Below are positions 1-12,329 of a stretch of DNA of 64,000 nt, piece by piece (the stretch's first letter is position 1; each line of letters begins with the position of its first letter). The stretch is from the NCBI RefSeq assembly GCF_910596095.1, contig NC_056543.1:18896042-18960041 (forward strand), read 5' to 3'. Source of the stretch: Thunnus maccoyii. Taxonomy: Eukaryota; Chordata; Actinopteri; Scombriformes; Scombridae. The position numbers and the translations under genes were made by a program. Below the pieces are notes generated by a model, which worked only from the letters and a program-made list of their open reading frames with translations, had not been told where the DNA came from and ran no database searches.

Positions 1-3000
1 CCATTACTCTCAGACTTCACAGGAACATTCCTGTTGGGATTACATCAAAGCGGTTACCACAGCTGCAACACATCAGCATTCACTACAGGCTGGCAGTGGA
101 GCCGTCTGACATGTGTGTACTGCAACTCTGGATTGCTAAGGCTGCAGCTGATGATTATTTTTCATTATCAGTTAATAGGCAGATTACTATGTTGATAATT
201 TGATGAGTCGCATGGTCTATAAAATGTCAGAAAATTGTGAAAAGTTGCTATCATAGTTTCCTGAAAACCAAGTTGACGTATTCAAATTGCTTGAATTGTC
301 CAACCAAAAGTCTAAAAGTCAGATATATTCAGTTTACTATCATAGAAGATTAAGAAATCTGACAAATTTCTCAAACAGGTTTGAGACGCTGGAATCAGTG
401 AATATGGCATTTTTTCTTTAAAAAAAAATACCTAAATGAATATTAAATGACTGCTGATTAATTTTATGTCCAGACTGTTTCTACTCACACTGTTCCAACG
501 TCTATCTGCAGAATATTCAGGGCAGCTTCTGCAGCCACGTGTTTGGCTGCCTTTTTACTGGGACCTTGACCTGAAACAAAATACAGTAAGCCACACACAC
601 ACCAGATTATATAATATATTACAGAAATTAATTTACAGCCAGATGAAATGCACCTTAATCTCAAGCCACTGCGAGCCAAAATTTAAGATTTTTGTTCTAA
701 ATTTAAAAAGCAACTGTGCTTTAATGAATTATTCCAGAAAGTAAAGATTAACCCTGAGGGCTACTGAAAAGGACATTTTGGAAAAACATGAAGAAAAATC
801 TGTCTGAAAATGAAGTGTATCCAAAGCCTTTCCTAGAGCGTATTGTTGTTAGATGTCAGATGTAGAGACTGGATTATTTTCTCATCACCTCAACACTAAC
901 GGCTTTACGAATGCTTCTTCTCTGGACCTGCACTGTTCTACGCCTGAAGTGAGATACCTTGGTTAAAAAACACAAGCCATATATGGGATATATTTAAGAG
1001 TATATTGCAACAACACACAAGTGACAAATAAGAAGATGCAGGCTGGAGTCTCTCTGAATGAGGAGTGTGTGATAATTAACTCAAATAAAAGGCTTTATCT
1101 AGTGTCAGGCAGCTATCAACACAGCAGGGTTGTAACTCACCTGTGCAGCTAACGTCTCCAACTCTCACGCTGAAGACGAAGCTCGGTTGGTGAGCTTCTC
1201 CTTCCGCCTTCTCCATCACATACACGGGGAGGTTGCCGGTTTTGGTGCCGTACTCGTGCAGGACTTGTATCGGCGTCTTCCCTGGGCTGGCCCTCTGCGC
1301 TTCATCTGTATTCACGCTGTGTGTATTAAAAACAAACACTACCGTAAAAACTGCACTGTTGCAATAAAATGATTGTAATATACATCTGAGCAACAAACCA
1401 GGATAGTTAATGAGCCAGAAATAATGACTCCAGCAGGGAGAATTAAGCGGAACATTTTGTCAACACTTTTAATATTTACATGCCATATAATTAACTTTTT
1501 CAACAGATACTGGCAGCTTATTATGATCCACTAAAATGACTATTTCAGCTATGGATGGAATATCATTAGACTATTAGTAGCATTGCTGTTTACTATTAAG
1601 CTTTTTTTCATAGTAAATTAAAAGATACTGATGACTGATGAACAATAAGTTCTTTGGATAAAACCTCGACAGAACAGCAGCCAACTGATCAGCTGTGACA
1701 TGTGATGACACACTAGAAAAGGTTTTTCAGTGGCCAGAAGAAGAGAAACCTGTGTAAAATATAACGCAACTTAATAAATCAACCCATTACTACACTGAGA
1801 CATGTAAATGGATTTGAAAATGTCCACCTTCATGTAAATTGAGGCAGACATAACTTTATAAACATATTTTAATTTAATGCAGTCCATTACAACCTCACCA
1901 AAAACTACAGCCTGGGAAATAACCAGAGCTGAGTTCATTACTTTCTGACAGCTTCAACAAATCAAACCTTACGATCCATAAAGGTTTATAATATTTATTG
2001 CAGGACTGGTGTACTGGATTACACTGCAGAGCTTTCTTTTCACTGGACTCAGTGTAACACATCTAGGCTTAAGGCTCTTGTACATCGTCTATTTTGATTT
2101 ACTAAAGTAAAGTCTCAACTGTCTCACTGTCAAATTGACCTTTGTGCACATATTTTGAATTTACTTGTGAGATGTTTCCACAATTTATAATGACCTAATG
2201 TTAAAAACAGGGATGAAACAGGAAGTCTTTAAGCATAATAAAACACTGAAGTCTGTACATACCACAGCAGCAAGCACTGTGTCTGAATCTTTGGTCTGTG
2301 AAACTAATTTTCATCTGGATAGATCAGATGTTTGAGGGTATTATGACCACGATTTCATTTTATTAGACTGCATATGAAATGCGAGCCTCGCTTAAGTGAC
2401 CACAGAAATGACCCTGGATAAAATCTTGATTTCACAAAGCGGTTTTGAGTCCCAGAACCATTCTGCGCATTCTTGCTGAGCGCACTGAAGCTGATGTTAA
2501 CTGAGGTCTGTGGCTTCGCTGCAGGGTATATAACTGGACTGAACCTACAATTAGTTTTTACTTCATTGATCCAGGGAATTATCACTGAAAGTAAAGGTCT
2601 TGTTGCAGAAACACTCTGCTCACACTCATGTGCTGCAAACATTCACACTAAAGGCTGGCCAGTACGACCACAGAGCAGCTCCACTGGAGCATTTCATGAA
2701 GGATTTTACCCACACAGACCTATCGACAAGGCTGCTTCCTCAAACTTCAGACACCACATCTGCAACTGAATGACGGCCTCAACTTAAGTAATTATGAAAT
2801 AAATGTCAAGTGGTGAATCAACGCCGTTTTTTGTTTTGTTTTTTTACATTAAATAGCACATTATTGAGAAAGCAGAATTAACAACAGTTACAAAAAACAG
2901 GACATCAAAGCAAATAAATGTTTAAAAGAAAGATAAGAAAGTAAAAAAACAAATGTTACTATGATGCTCAAGGGTTGAAGTCATATTAGAGAGTTTTTCA

Positions 3001-6000
3001 CATATAGATACAATTTTGTTGGTACTGCAATTCATGCTACCTTAGACTACTCAATTAGAAAAGGAGAAATAACATTAAAAGCATTGGGTAAAGCAATAAA
3101 GGGGTAAAGCAACAATTACAATAACATTAACGCTGCTTGCTAAAGAAATACGGCCGACTAGCTGTTATTACATTTATGGTCATTTACATTCAGCTTTATT
3201 GCTTTACCCAATCAACAATTCAACAATTTTAGGGAATTGTTGGAGGAAAAACTACATATGAAACTACGTCTCAACCGACTTTTTCCCCCTTTGGTTGTTA
3301 TGATGCCAATTAAGTCATATCTAAGGCAGAAATTCTCCAATGACATGATAGAAACACTACTATGAATCACCGGCCAAATACTTTTCTCCATCCAGTCCTT
3401 GTTGTACAATGATTTGTTTTTAACTGTAATAATCTATTATTCCATAAAGGTGTATTATATGAGCTGAAATTATGACTGTAAAAGAGTTTCCAATATAAAA
3501 TGACCTGCTGGTAAAAAAGGGATCATTTAATTGGGAGTCTTTGAATGGTAAAATCACATTTAAGTAAAAATTCTACACCTCCCAACTCCTTGAATATTAC
3601 TCTAGGCATATTGTACCAAAGGTTATTTTTCAGAAAAGATTTTAACCAATTGATTTTCAAGGTTAAATTAATAAAATCAATAGCCTGTATGCCTCCATCT
3701 TCAAATTCTTTAGTTGTCTCTGCTTTCTTTACATGGTGGATTTTCCTTTTCCAAATATAATCATAATTAACCTGATTGATTTTTTAATAGCTCTATTTGG
3801 AATAGCAATTGAATATGTCAGGTAGATGCACCTTGAGATGCTTTCCATTTTATAACCAAGAGACACAGTGTCCAGAATACTATGAAGACTCGGGGCGTTT
3901 GAAATTGGGTGCTATGACTTCATCAGTTTCTGTAGGGAAACCCTAAATACAATCACTGCAAGAGAGAGAGAACACTTCCCCACTCAAACCTTCCTTGCAT
4001 GAATTGAGGTTAAGAAATAATATTGATTGAATTGTGCTTAAGAAATCGTATTGATTCACAGTGGCATTTTTAACATCTACATTTTTCGAAGGTTACTGGT
4101 TACTTGTTGAGAAAAAAATGTAGCTTGTATTCAATAACATTCTTGACATATTCATTTAATGTGGCGTGTTCACCTAACTGCCCACTAGATAGCAGTATTA
4201 AAGCACAAATGACAACCTGTTGAATTTTAAGGAGGTTGGGGGGAAGAAAGAACTTTTATGAAGAGACTGCTGATTAGGAATCAGTTTCCCTGTTTGAAAC
4301 ACCAAATTTATGTTTAGAAAGAAACAACCACAATTGTTCAAAAAGTTTGTGGAGGCCATTCTTTGCTCTCCTCAGCAACCAGAGTTCAAAATTACCTGCA
4401 AAAATTGATCCACGTCGCAAATTGACTGTCCCAAATACTAAATCATCGTTGTGTATGCCGCAGCCCAAACGTACCCACTAGCAAGAGCCCGTATGACAAC
4501 AATGTATAGTTCAACGCAGTCCCTATATGTCAAAAAGGGGAAGGTATGATGACACCAACCAATAATACGGAAGCCGTAATGGTCCAAACGCCTCAACACG
4601 TTCAAAATGGACGTGTTAACAGGATATTTTCTGTCGTTAAGATGTACAAATTTGACATATTAATGCGGACTAGACGTTTTGGTCCAATCTGTGTTCCATA
4701 AAATATTTTCAACTCACGCAAATACCGAATTGCCCGAATTTAGCATATTAGCATCGCGTTATTCCCGTCATTCGCATCGCCCAGCGTGAACAGACGCGTC
4801 TTTGCATTGACTTTGTAAATAATCCCGCCGCGCGAAAAATTCACTTCGCATTTGGTGTGAACACATCATCACAGTGATAGGGACACGTGCAGTTTTCAAC
4901 TCACGGTATCCCAGACAGGCAAGACAGAAACATTTTTAATGCTCTAAAAGCATAATTTTTGTATCAAATGTCATTGAATATATTAGATAATATAGTTGTT
5001 ATTTCAAAACTCTTACATGTAGTTATTCTCCATGAATATCTTATATTATGTAATATGGGCATCCAGTTAATTTCAATTAGCCTAATAGCCCTTACAGGCA
5101 AATAACCACGTGACATTAATTAGCTAGCAAAACTTAAGTGAGATAAGTCAAAACTAAGAATAAGACACATAACTAATAGTATAATGTTTAAATGTTTAAT
5201 GCAAATGTAAACGAACTTAATTGGAATAATTAAAGTGATTGAAATGTTAATTGAAATATTAATTCATAAATCACGAAAGGTAATATATTCATTAACATTA
5301 ATTATATATGAATAATATAATACAATAATGAATAATAATTCATTAACGATGGAGCAACAAACATCAGATGTATGTAAAATAAAGAAATGTCTCAGTTTGG
5401 TGTTTGAGTGTGTGTGAAAACTAAATATTTAACGATGTACAAAACTATTTGGATAAACTATGTAGTTTCTTCTTTTCTCAGGCACAGTGAGTGACAGCCT
5501 CGTCTTCCTCACACAATTAGGCCACACTTGTAGCACAGCCATTCCCCATCTGGAGCATCTCTGCAGTCGACACAGACGAGGTGATGCCGCAGCTCACAGG
5601 ATTTGCGCTGCACCCAGTCATCCACCTCTGCCTCAGACCCTGGTGCTGTGATGTTCGTGCACACTGCATGGTGGTCGCTGTTTTCAGCAAGAGGATTTCT
5701 CTCTCTTTCTCTTCTCTTTTCTTTCTATCCTGGCCCTTTTTCCTTCTCACTCTCTTTCCTGCTCTTCCTTCCTCTTTTTCTTCATCTCATCCATTTTCCT
5801 TCTCCGCAGCATCCAGGTTTTGCAGGATGACACTATATTCATCACTGGTGACGACCCTTGTTTGCTTGTCCGCATGAGAGGTCTTTCTTCAGGTGCATGT
5901 TTCACAAAATGGTCCAGCCATTTTAGAAAGAGCTCTGTGTTCATGTGTCCCTTCTATGAATAGTCGTACAGGCTGTCTGTTGGACCATCCAGAGCATACA

Positions 6001-8258
6001 TCACACTGGGAATGCAGCGAGGATAGATGATGAAGGTCAGAATCCTGGTCCCTGCTGCACTGACGCAGCAGGGCAGAGTTATGTGCTCCCTGGTGGTCGT
6101 CTGCTGGCGGTAAACAATGCCTCTTTCCCTTCTGGCACAAAACCTTCTCCTTGGACTTGAGCTTTTCACCAAAACCTGTTTCATCACAGTTCCATACAAG
6201 CGAGGCTTATTGTGGAGACTGTGCATATTAACAATATTTCCCAGAAGTTTGAAGAAGGTCTCCAAACCCTCTGCTGTTGCCCCATAGACCCAGGCCTGAT
6301 CTAGGGAGTCTAGTGTACTGCTGGTGAGCTCAGGGTGGCAGCCTTTGAAATGGGCCTGCCAGTTGTCGCTGAGGCCCTTCTGCACATTCACAAGTGTTTC
6401 AATGTTGCTGAAACAGCTTTTGATGATGTCCAAAGCCAGACATTTTATGATGTAAGAGGAAATCCATCATCTGCCATCCACACAATGTAGTCCACCATGC
6501 GTCCTTCTCTTCAAGGGTGATTGCTCTATGTGGATGAGGACCACAATCATGTTTCCCTGCCTTGTGGTTAGCCAAGGTGGATTTAGGTACCCATTTGATC
6601 GTCGAGACTTTCCTCACATTTTCCCCTGATTTTACGCTCTGCACTGTCAGAAGAAGTGTTTCCCTGCTGTAAGCCTTTTCTCTTGTCCCTGACATTCTTC
6701 CCTAACAAAAGAAAACATGTTCCCAGAGTTACAAGTTATTTATTGTTTTCATCATTGTAACATTACATTGATATTGTTTGTATTATTTTTTATAACAGCG
6801 GAGAGAAAAGACACCCAGGACACCCAGGAAGGGAGAAAAATGCTGAATCCTAACTCCTAGTCCACCAGGGAGGACCTCCCAGAACTGGATAAGAGGCTGC
6901 CTGTACTTAAGGAGCAGAAAAATATAATAAAACTAGAAATATCACCTTGCGATTGTATGCCTCCGACAACCAGTCAAGTTGCAGTTTACATCCATGTCTG
7001 TCCAGACTCATATAACATTTATAGTGAAGACTTTGAAGGAATTTAATAAAAAGGTATCAAGTGCATTTTCCTTGTATGTTCACATACTTGGCCAATAAAA
7101 GTGATTCTGATAGACCACAAAGTTGTAGCCACAACAGTAGACAAAGCTTCAAATATGGATGTTACTGCAAAGAAGCTACAAATACTAAAACGTGGATACT
7201 TCAAACACATCTTCAACCTGGCAGCACAGATGATTTATACAACCACCACAGTTTCAAGGTGGACACCCAAGATTAATGTCACTAATTCACTATCCGACCA
7301 AATGTGAAATATGGTCACAATCTCCCCTTCAGTTCCTGAGTAATGGCCAGAAAAGTCAAGTGTTTGGAACACTGTGATGTCTGAAATACCGTCAAAGATG
7401 CTCTAAACCGTCTCCGATACCGTGAGACCATTGCACAATATTTGGTGACCCATCAGATTTTGTGACCTGCAGTGTATGAAGAAGTACTGAGATCCTTTGC
7501 TTAAATAAAAGTATCAATACCACAATGTAAAAACACTTGATTACAAGTAAAAATCCTGCATTTAAAATCATAATTAAGTAAAGAAGTATTACCAGCTAAA
7601 TTTACTCAAGTAAAAGTAGGATTTTAAATGCAAGGTTTTTAACTTACAATTAAATATTTCAGAATTGTAGTATTGATACTTTTACTTAAGGATCTGAGTA
7701 CTTCTTCAAACACTGCAGGTAACAAAATACGGTGTAACACCGGCCAAAGCTAAGTAGGTTAACGTTAGCTCACATTAGCATGTAACGCTAACGTCATAGT
7801 TTGCAGTTAAAAATTAACTTTCTGTGACGTTCACATCATGTTGTTGATATTTCTTTGGTTAAATACAAGCGACATAACTCAACTTCTTTGCTAGAAAAGT
7901 ATCACATTTGGACGTATTAGCTGTAAGTGCAATAAAAATAGGCTAACGTTTTAAAAAAAAAAAAAAAAAAAAGCTCATTAACGCTGCTTACTAAAGAAAA
8001 ACAGCCTGTTATTAACATTTTTCTTACAGTTTCATTTTTCTAGAACTGTCATTCACATTCAATAAAGTTGAGACGTTTTACAGCACCGATTTTAACCTAA
8101 TGGCTGCATTTTAACAGTTAGAAGAAACACGGTCAGCCTGTCATTGTTTACGGTTAGCAAATATATCTTTAATCACACTGTAATCAATATAGTAAATCAA
8201 CTAACCTCGTGTCGGCGGAGGTTTGCCCTGATGTAGCCTGATATCCCTCCTGAGACAT
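1..8258 (-). CDS. prkra: PRKRA/PACT, dsRNA-binding activator of PKR (5' part, three coding exons, 3' truncated by window edge)
   Basis: PACT binds dsRNA, activates the kinase PKR and partners Dicer. Seen: exon 1 at 8206-8258 begins [11 protein letters not shown] and stops before a GTTAG donor; exon 2 at 1141-1316 follows an ACACACAG acceptor; exon 3 at 489-570 follows TTTCAG. Phases agree throughout (53, 176 and 82 nt, the joints splitting Ser and Gly codons). Together they encode a short variable N-terminus and then the whole first double-stranded RNA-binding domain: the entry motif [12 protein letters not shown], the strand [15 protein letters not shown], and the RNA-contacting helix [17 protein letters not shown]. 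Mammalian PRKRA also starts MSQ and shares these blocks; TARBP2 is the alternative but fits less well. Domains 2 and 3 must lie left of position 1. Intron 1 is 6.9 kb and full of transposons, while intron 2 (571-1140) is short. Confidence 0.93.
130..460. repeat. Dispersed non-autonomous repeat copy A (ctgcaactaa-type fish repeat)
   Basis: The stretch around gctgcagctgatgattattt...tataaaatgtcagaaaa...gttgacgtattcaaat...tcagtttactatcatag recurs as a diverged copy at about 47265-47530 and in shorter form near 9390-9480. It lies in prkra intron 3. It is non-coding and its class is not resolved. Confidence 0.6.
489..570 (-). CDS. prkra: prkra coding exon 3, helix 2 of dsRBD1
   Basis: Acceptor TTTCAG at 571-576 and donor GTGAGT at 488. 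The exon encodes [20 protein letters not shown], the KKxAKxxAAxxAL signature whose lysines contact the dsRNA backbone. Confidence 0.92.
1141..1316 (-). CDS. prkra: prkra coding exon 2, first half of dsRBD1
   Basis: Acceptor ACACACAG at 1317 and donor GTGAGT at 1140 bound an open frame containing [10 protein letters not shown] and VGDVSCTG, both diagnostic of PRKRA dsRBD1. Confidence 0.92.
1317..3125. other. prkra intron 1, distal part, nothing recognised
   Basis: AT-rich intronic sequence. Short open frames here (such as 2355-2769) have no family resemblance and overlap on both strands, so they are treated as chance. Confidence 0.5.
3212..3960 (-). mobile_element. L1/Tx1-type LINE remnant (C-terminal end of ORF2)
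   Basis: Read on the minus strand with frameshifts, the stretch encodes the region after the reverse transcriptase of fish L1-clade elements: [12 protein letters not shown], then a GGIQAIDF block, [16 protein letters not shown]-like and WNNRLL-like pieces, and WMEKSIWPV. Several stops show it is long dead. It is truncated at both ends and lies in prkra intron 1. Confidence 0.6.
4460..4900. repeat. Possible GC-rich end of a DNA transposon
   Basis: A locally CpG-rich patch (cgcgcgaaaaattcacttcg, then ttggtgtgaacacatc) contrasts with the AT-rich intron and resembles the ends of fish Harbinger/ISL2EU-type elements. No matching opposite end was found, so the class is a guess. Confidence 0.3.
5510..6695 (-). 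mobile_element. Decayed pogo-like (HTH_psq + DDE) transposon with a C-terminal PHD-like finger
   Basis: Across several frames the minus strand encodes a pogo/Tigger-type transposase. From 6695: an N-terminal psq-type helix-turn-helix ([33 protein letters not shown]). Then a CENPB-like second DNA-binding region ([17 protein letters not shown]). Then the DDE core near 6250-5900 ([49 protein letters not shown]). After a Lys/Glu/Arg-rich stretch ([10 protein letters not shown]) comes [12 protein letters not shown] and GEWLCYKCG ending in a stop near 5515, a C4HC3 PHD pattern missing one early Cys. Frameshifts and in-frame stops make it inactive. It lies in prkra intron 1. Confidence 0.75.
7467..7718. 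mobile_element. 252-bp MITE with about 60-bp terminal inverted repeats
   Basis: The element starts CTGCAGTGTATGAAGAAGTA and its far end, reverse-complemented, reads CTGCAGTGTTTGAAGAAGTA. Pairing continues through GATCC and AAAAGTATCAATAC. No coding capacity. Target-site duplication is unclear (gtgac/gtaac flanks). Confidence 0.75.
7951..7972. repeat. Poly(A) tract in prkra intron 1
   Basis: A run of about twenty A bases, possibly the tail of an old retroinsertion; no element body was identified next to it. Confidence 0.5.
8206..8258 (-). CDS. prkra: prkra coding exon 1 (start codon)
   Basis: The ATG at 8258 opens 17 codons plus two bases. The MSQ start matches vertebrate PRKRA, and the leftover AG joins in frame with exon 2. 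No TATA box was recognised upstream. Confidence 0.85.
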
Positions 8259-8259
8259 G

Positions 8260-9480
8260 TTTGCTCTTTTCTGTCGTTTGCACGCCGACTGAAGACTCTA
8301 CTGCTGGTAAATGAAAGAAAAACCAAAACACCACTTTAAGGTATTTTCCTGAGCATCTAGTATTGTTATTGAGAGGAATATAAAGTGCCCTAAAGATGCT
8401 AACAAATCTTCATCATGAGCCTGACCGGGGAAATAATCGAAGATAACATCATATCAACATCCAGGTCAGCAGCGGGTCAACTACAGCCAGTGTCTGGAGA
8501 AAGTGTCTACTGCCACCTACTGATGATGGTTGACTGGGTGACTGAGGGCTGCATTTTACTGCAACTGCCGCATATTAAAGACATTTAACTCCTAAATGAC
8601 CTTCAGAGATAGATTACTCAGATTTCCAATACTACTAACCAGAATTTTTTTTAAAGTACTTATATAAATTAAAGTCCCTCTCCACTCAAAATGTGTTTGT
8701 CTTCTTCTTGTTTCTTCACTTGGATGTTTGAGTCTCACTGTGCAGAATGATGTATGTGCAGAGTTTGACACCAGAAGGTTGTTTTCAAAGTCATCTGCTG
8801 GGAGGGAGTAGATGTCATTTTAAGACTTTTCATTAGATAACTGAACTTTTTTTTATTGTGGAAAAACCATATCGGACACAAATTATTATTCAAAGTAGAG
8901 TATTTATATACATCTTAAAACATGTCTGAAGAGGATCTTTAAGTATTTAATGCAAAGGCAGATACTTGGAATAAGCCAAATCTTAGAAATGACATTCAAA
9001 GGCAATTGAGGTAGGCAGGTATGAAGGTGTTTGTGAAGAGCAGTGTTTATGTGTTTGTTTTGTAATGTTGAGAATTAATTAACTTTGTTTAATTGCCCAA
9101 TTAGAATAAATAAACTATTTGAAAAGAACAATTAAACAATCCTGATTTGGTTGTCTGTAGAGTTGGCTTTTTAATTTTAATATTTCTATTTATCTTGTTT
9201 TACTTTGTGCATTATGATTTGTGATCATCTTGGTTGTTGTTGCTGTCTGCTGTCTTGTAGGCCCATGCAAATGTGGTGCAGAATCAATCAATCATCAATT
9301 AATCAATATGATTAGAGGTATTTAGATTGTGAGATCAGAAACACAGCAGCAGTGATACAGCTTCCTGGTGACACTTTATATTTAAAAGAGGGGCTTCAAC
9401 TAACAATTGTTTTGCTTATCAATTAAACTGTTGATTATTTTTGTGATTGACTTAATCGATTAGTAAATAAAATGAAATGT
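8260..9480. other. Intergenic, upstream of prkra
   Basis: AT-rich, no gene or structured element recognised. This is the 5' flank and presumed promoter side of prkra. Confidence 0.5.
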
Positions 9481-9911
9481 ATGAAAAATGCCCGTCAACA
9501 GTCAGAGGTGACACCTTCACATTGTTTGTCATGTCTTAACAACACTTGAATCAAATGAATGAATCATCAGTTATCAAAACTGCTCAAGATTTATTGTCTA
9601 TTGATCAAGTCATCCATTAATCACTAGCACTAATTAAAAGATCCAAATGTTTTATTCTCATGCAAATTTGTGGCATTATGGTCAGTTCAGCGTGCGCATG
9701 CAGAACGACTGCACTGAAGATTCAACAAGTTATGAATGAATAAAATTCAAATTTTCATAACAGTGCTTTGTAAGAGTTTATTGTTATCACTGCTTGTGTG
9801 ACAACCACACAGTATGTATACAGTCATTAAATACATTAAATGACATTTAAGTAACAATAATGAAATCACATTTGGGGAATATACCACTACTGTGCTGGTG
9901 ATACCAGGAAT

Positions 9912-10069
9912 CTAATAGTTCTGATATAGTAGGATTCTGGGGATCAGAAAGACCACTTTGTTCCTGAGCGTGAAGGCTGGTTGAGGCATCTGCTTTTTTT
10001 CACCGGTGATATCAGTCCTCTGGCTAACGTCTGCATTCACTTTTGTCAGGACAAACACAATGTCGAACT
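9912..10069 (-). pseudogene. Copy 1 terminal p10 exon
   Basis: The open frame contains VLTKVNADVSQRTDITGEKK and MPQPAFTLRNKVVF, nearly identical to 34420-34582. The acceptor is mutated (CCCGG) and the C-terminal tail differs (LIPRILLYQNY). It is stranded 8.7 kb from the rest of the protease region by the LINE and other insertions. Confidence 0.8.
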
Positions 10070-10274
10070 CCCCGGGAAAAATAAAACACATTGTGTGAGA
10101 TGGTGAACTAAAAAGCTACTAATAATACTTATAATTGATTATTCTCTGATCCAAATTATCATATGTAACTTAAGTAATTAAACTTATAGGTGGAAAAGTG
10201 GAAAAAGTAAAATTAAGCAAAATTTAGTGAAACTAAGAAATAGTCAGACACCTCATTGTTTGTGTTTGTAACAG

Positions 10275-10900
10275 TGGAGGCTGGTCCATAGAGGCAGAGG
10301 AGATTGTTCCTCCTCTATTTTTTTGATAGGCAAGAGGGAGATTAAAATATAAAAAAGAATATTTGGTTGAAATAAACCATTACCAAATCTCAGTATTATT
10401 TATAAAAAAAATTCTCTCTTTGGAAGCAGCGTGTGTGAAGTGGTGGTGGGGAGCAGTGGAGGGGGAGTGGGGGACAGAGGAGGACAGGTGCCTGCCATGG
10501 ATGTATAATAAGAGCTGGATAGGGCGCTGCTGCTCAGCCTTGCAGCCAATTTTTACCCAGTGGCCACTCGCGGTATTGGAGCGAAAAATCCCCCTCCGGC
10601 CCAAAAAGGATTTTCCCTATGGACCACCATTGTAAAATAGACTGTAAAACTGTTGACAGGACCCCTCGAACTGCAAACAGCGTCAGTTATGACTCTTTCT
10701 GTAATGAACTTTTGATCTATGAAGCCTTTGTGTTTGTAAAACTTCCCTCGAGCCGAGAAAAGCGATTTCAAAATCCGTGATATCATCATAATGTAAAATC
10801 TATTGGCCGAGCAGGAGATATTACTGCGCACATTCAGTGGGCTAAACAACGCGGAAACAAACCCAGAAGCTAGAAACTTTTGGGGCGTATGCACCAGGCG
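10275..10900. repeat. Non-coding dispersed repeat DNA between copy 1 last exon and the Nimb LINE
   Basis: Begins with cagtggaggctggtccatag and contains a moderately GC-rich segment (10440-10660), in the style of fish non-autonomous DNA transposons. It is absent from the corresponding interval of copy 2. Class not resolved. Confidence 0.4.
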
Positions 10901-11111
10901 AACAATTTCTAGGTGAATAGGGTCTAAAGTGAACTCTCAACTAACGACTGTAACAGGAGTTGGGACGGATTGCTAAGGTGAGAGAGGAGTGTTGGTGACA
11001 ACGATACATGGTTAAAACTTTGCGGAAAAACAATCAGAGCAATTTGACGTTTGACACGTTTGTCAGTAGGAGGACGCAAGCAGGGAGAGCTTACTAGAAT
11101 GGGGAAACCAA

Positions 11112-12281
11112 ATGATGAAGAAAGCAGTGACGGGTCGGCACAACTATGTTGTGAAGGAACCAGAGTGGGGAGATTCTGACATAGTTGAAAGAGATGACAG
11201 TATGGAGGTAAGTCAGGGTAGTGAGAGAATGAGAGAGAAAAGAGGGAGTGAGTTTGCTGGTAACAGCTCAAAGAAAATCAAGGGTAGTGGAGGTTTTGAT
11301 GGAGGAAGGGAGGAGAGAACTCAGGAAGGCCTGGAGTTTAAAATTATACTGAGATTTGGCGAAGAGAAGGGAATCTCCTCAATGAGTCCGGCAAAATTAA
11401 CAACCGTATTGAGGAACCAGGTTGGTGATATACATATGGCTAAGGTTTTGAAAGATGGAAACCTGTTGATTATTTGCAGGAATGAAGAACAGAGAGATCG
11501 GGCTGGAAGGATGAAAGAAGTAGGGCGGTTTAAAGTGGCAAGTATAAGTCTAAGTCTAAGTATAAGTGGAGTAAAGGAGTGATTTGGGGGGTGCCAGTTG
11601 GAGTCACAATGGAGGAAATTTAATCACACTTAAAAGGAGGAACCCTGAAAGGTGCTCGGCGGTTGCAGATAACTCGAGAGGGAGTGAGGAAAGACAGTGA
11701 ACATGTTGTACTAGAATTTGAGGACGAAGTGCTCCCAAAGAGAGTGACTCTAGGCTTCTTGAGCTATACTGTAAGAGAATACGTGCCAAAGCCAATGAGG
11801 TGTTACAACTGTCAAAGGTTCAGCCAAGACATGCAAAGGCAGAAGATGTGCCAGATGTGATGAACAACCAAAGTGCTGTAACTGTGGTGGCAATCACAGT
11901 GTGTCTTATGGGGGATGTGAAGTGGTGAAAAGGGAAAGAGAAATACAGCAGGTAAGAGTTCAGAATAAGATTACATATGCAGGGGCTGTGAAGATGGTGA
12001 GTCAGAGAGGAGGAAATATTGAGAGAAACAGAACAGATACAGGGACCATAAAAGAAGCAGATCAGGAAAGTGAGGGAAAAGTAAAGGTTGATTTAAGAAA
12101 GTTAGTCACATTCATAGCAGGGGTAGTAAATGCTACAATGGAAGTTAGATCCAAAACGGAGAGAATACAAATAATTGTGAAGGCAGCAGCTCATCATCTA
12201 GATATCAGTGGACTGACTTGGGAAGAGGTAAGAAACGATCTCAGTACTCAAGCAAGTCAGGAGCAGTCATGGGTTGGATAG
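11112..12281 (+). pseudogene. Nimb LINE ORF1 (gag-like, CCHC knuckles), frameshifted
   Basis: The N-terminal part is Lys/Glu-rich, followed by an RRM-like stretch (LKDGNLLIICRNEEQRDRA) and two or three CCHC-type knuckles around 11800-11920. Stops near 11582 and a shift near 11835 interrupt it. Confidence 0.75.
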
Positions 12282-12329
12282 CACTAATCATGGTCATTTA
12301 GAGGGGTAAGTATAGGAAATGAGCAAGAA

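Noticed and set aside
5581-5877. Plus-strand frames over the pogo element (Ser/Phe/Leu-rich)
   Set aside because: Antisense of the Lys/Glu/Arg-rich transposase linker.
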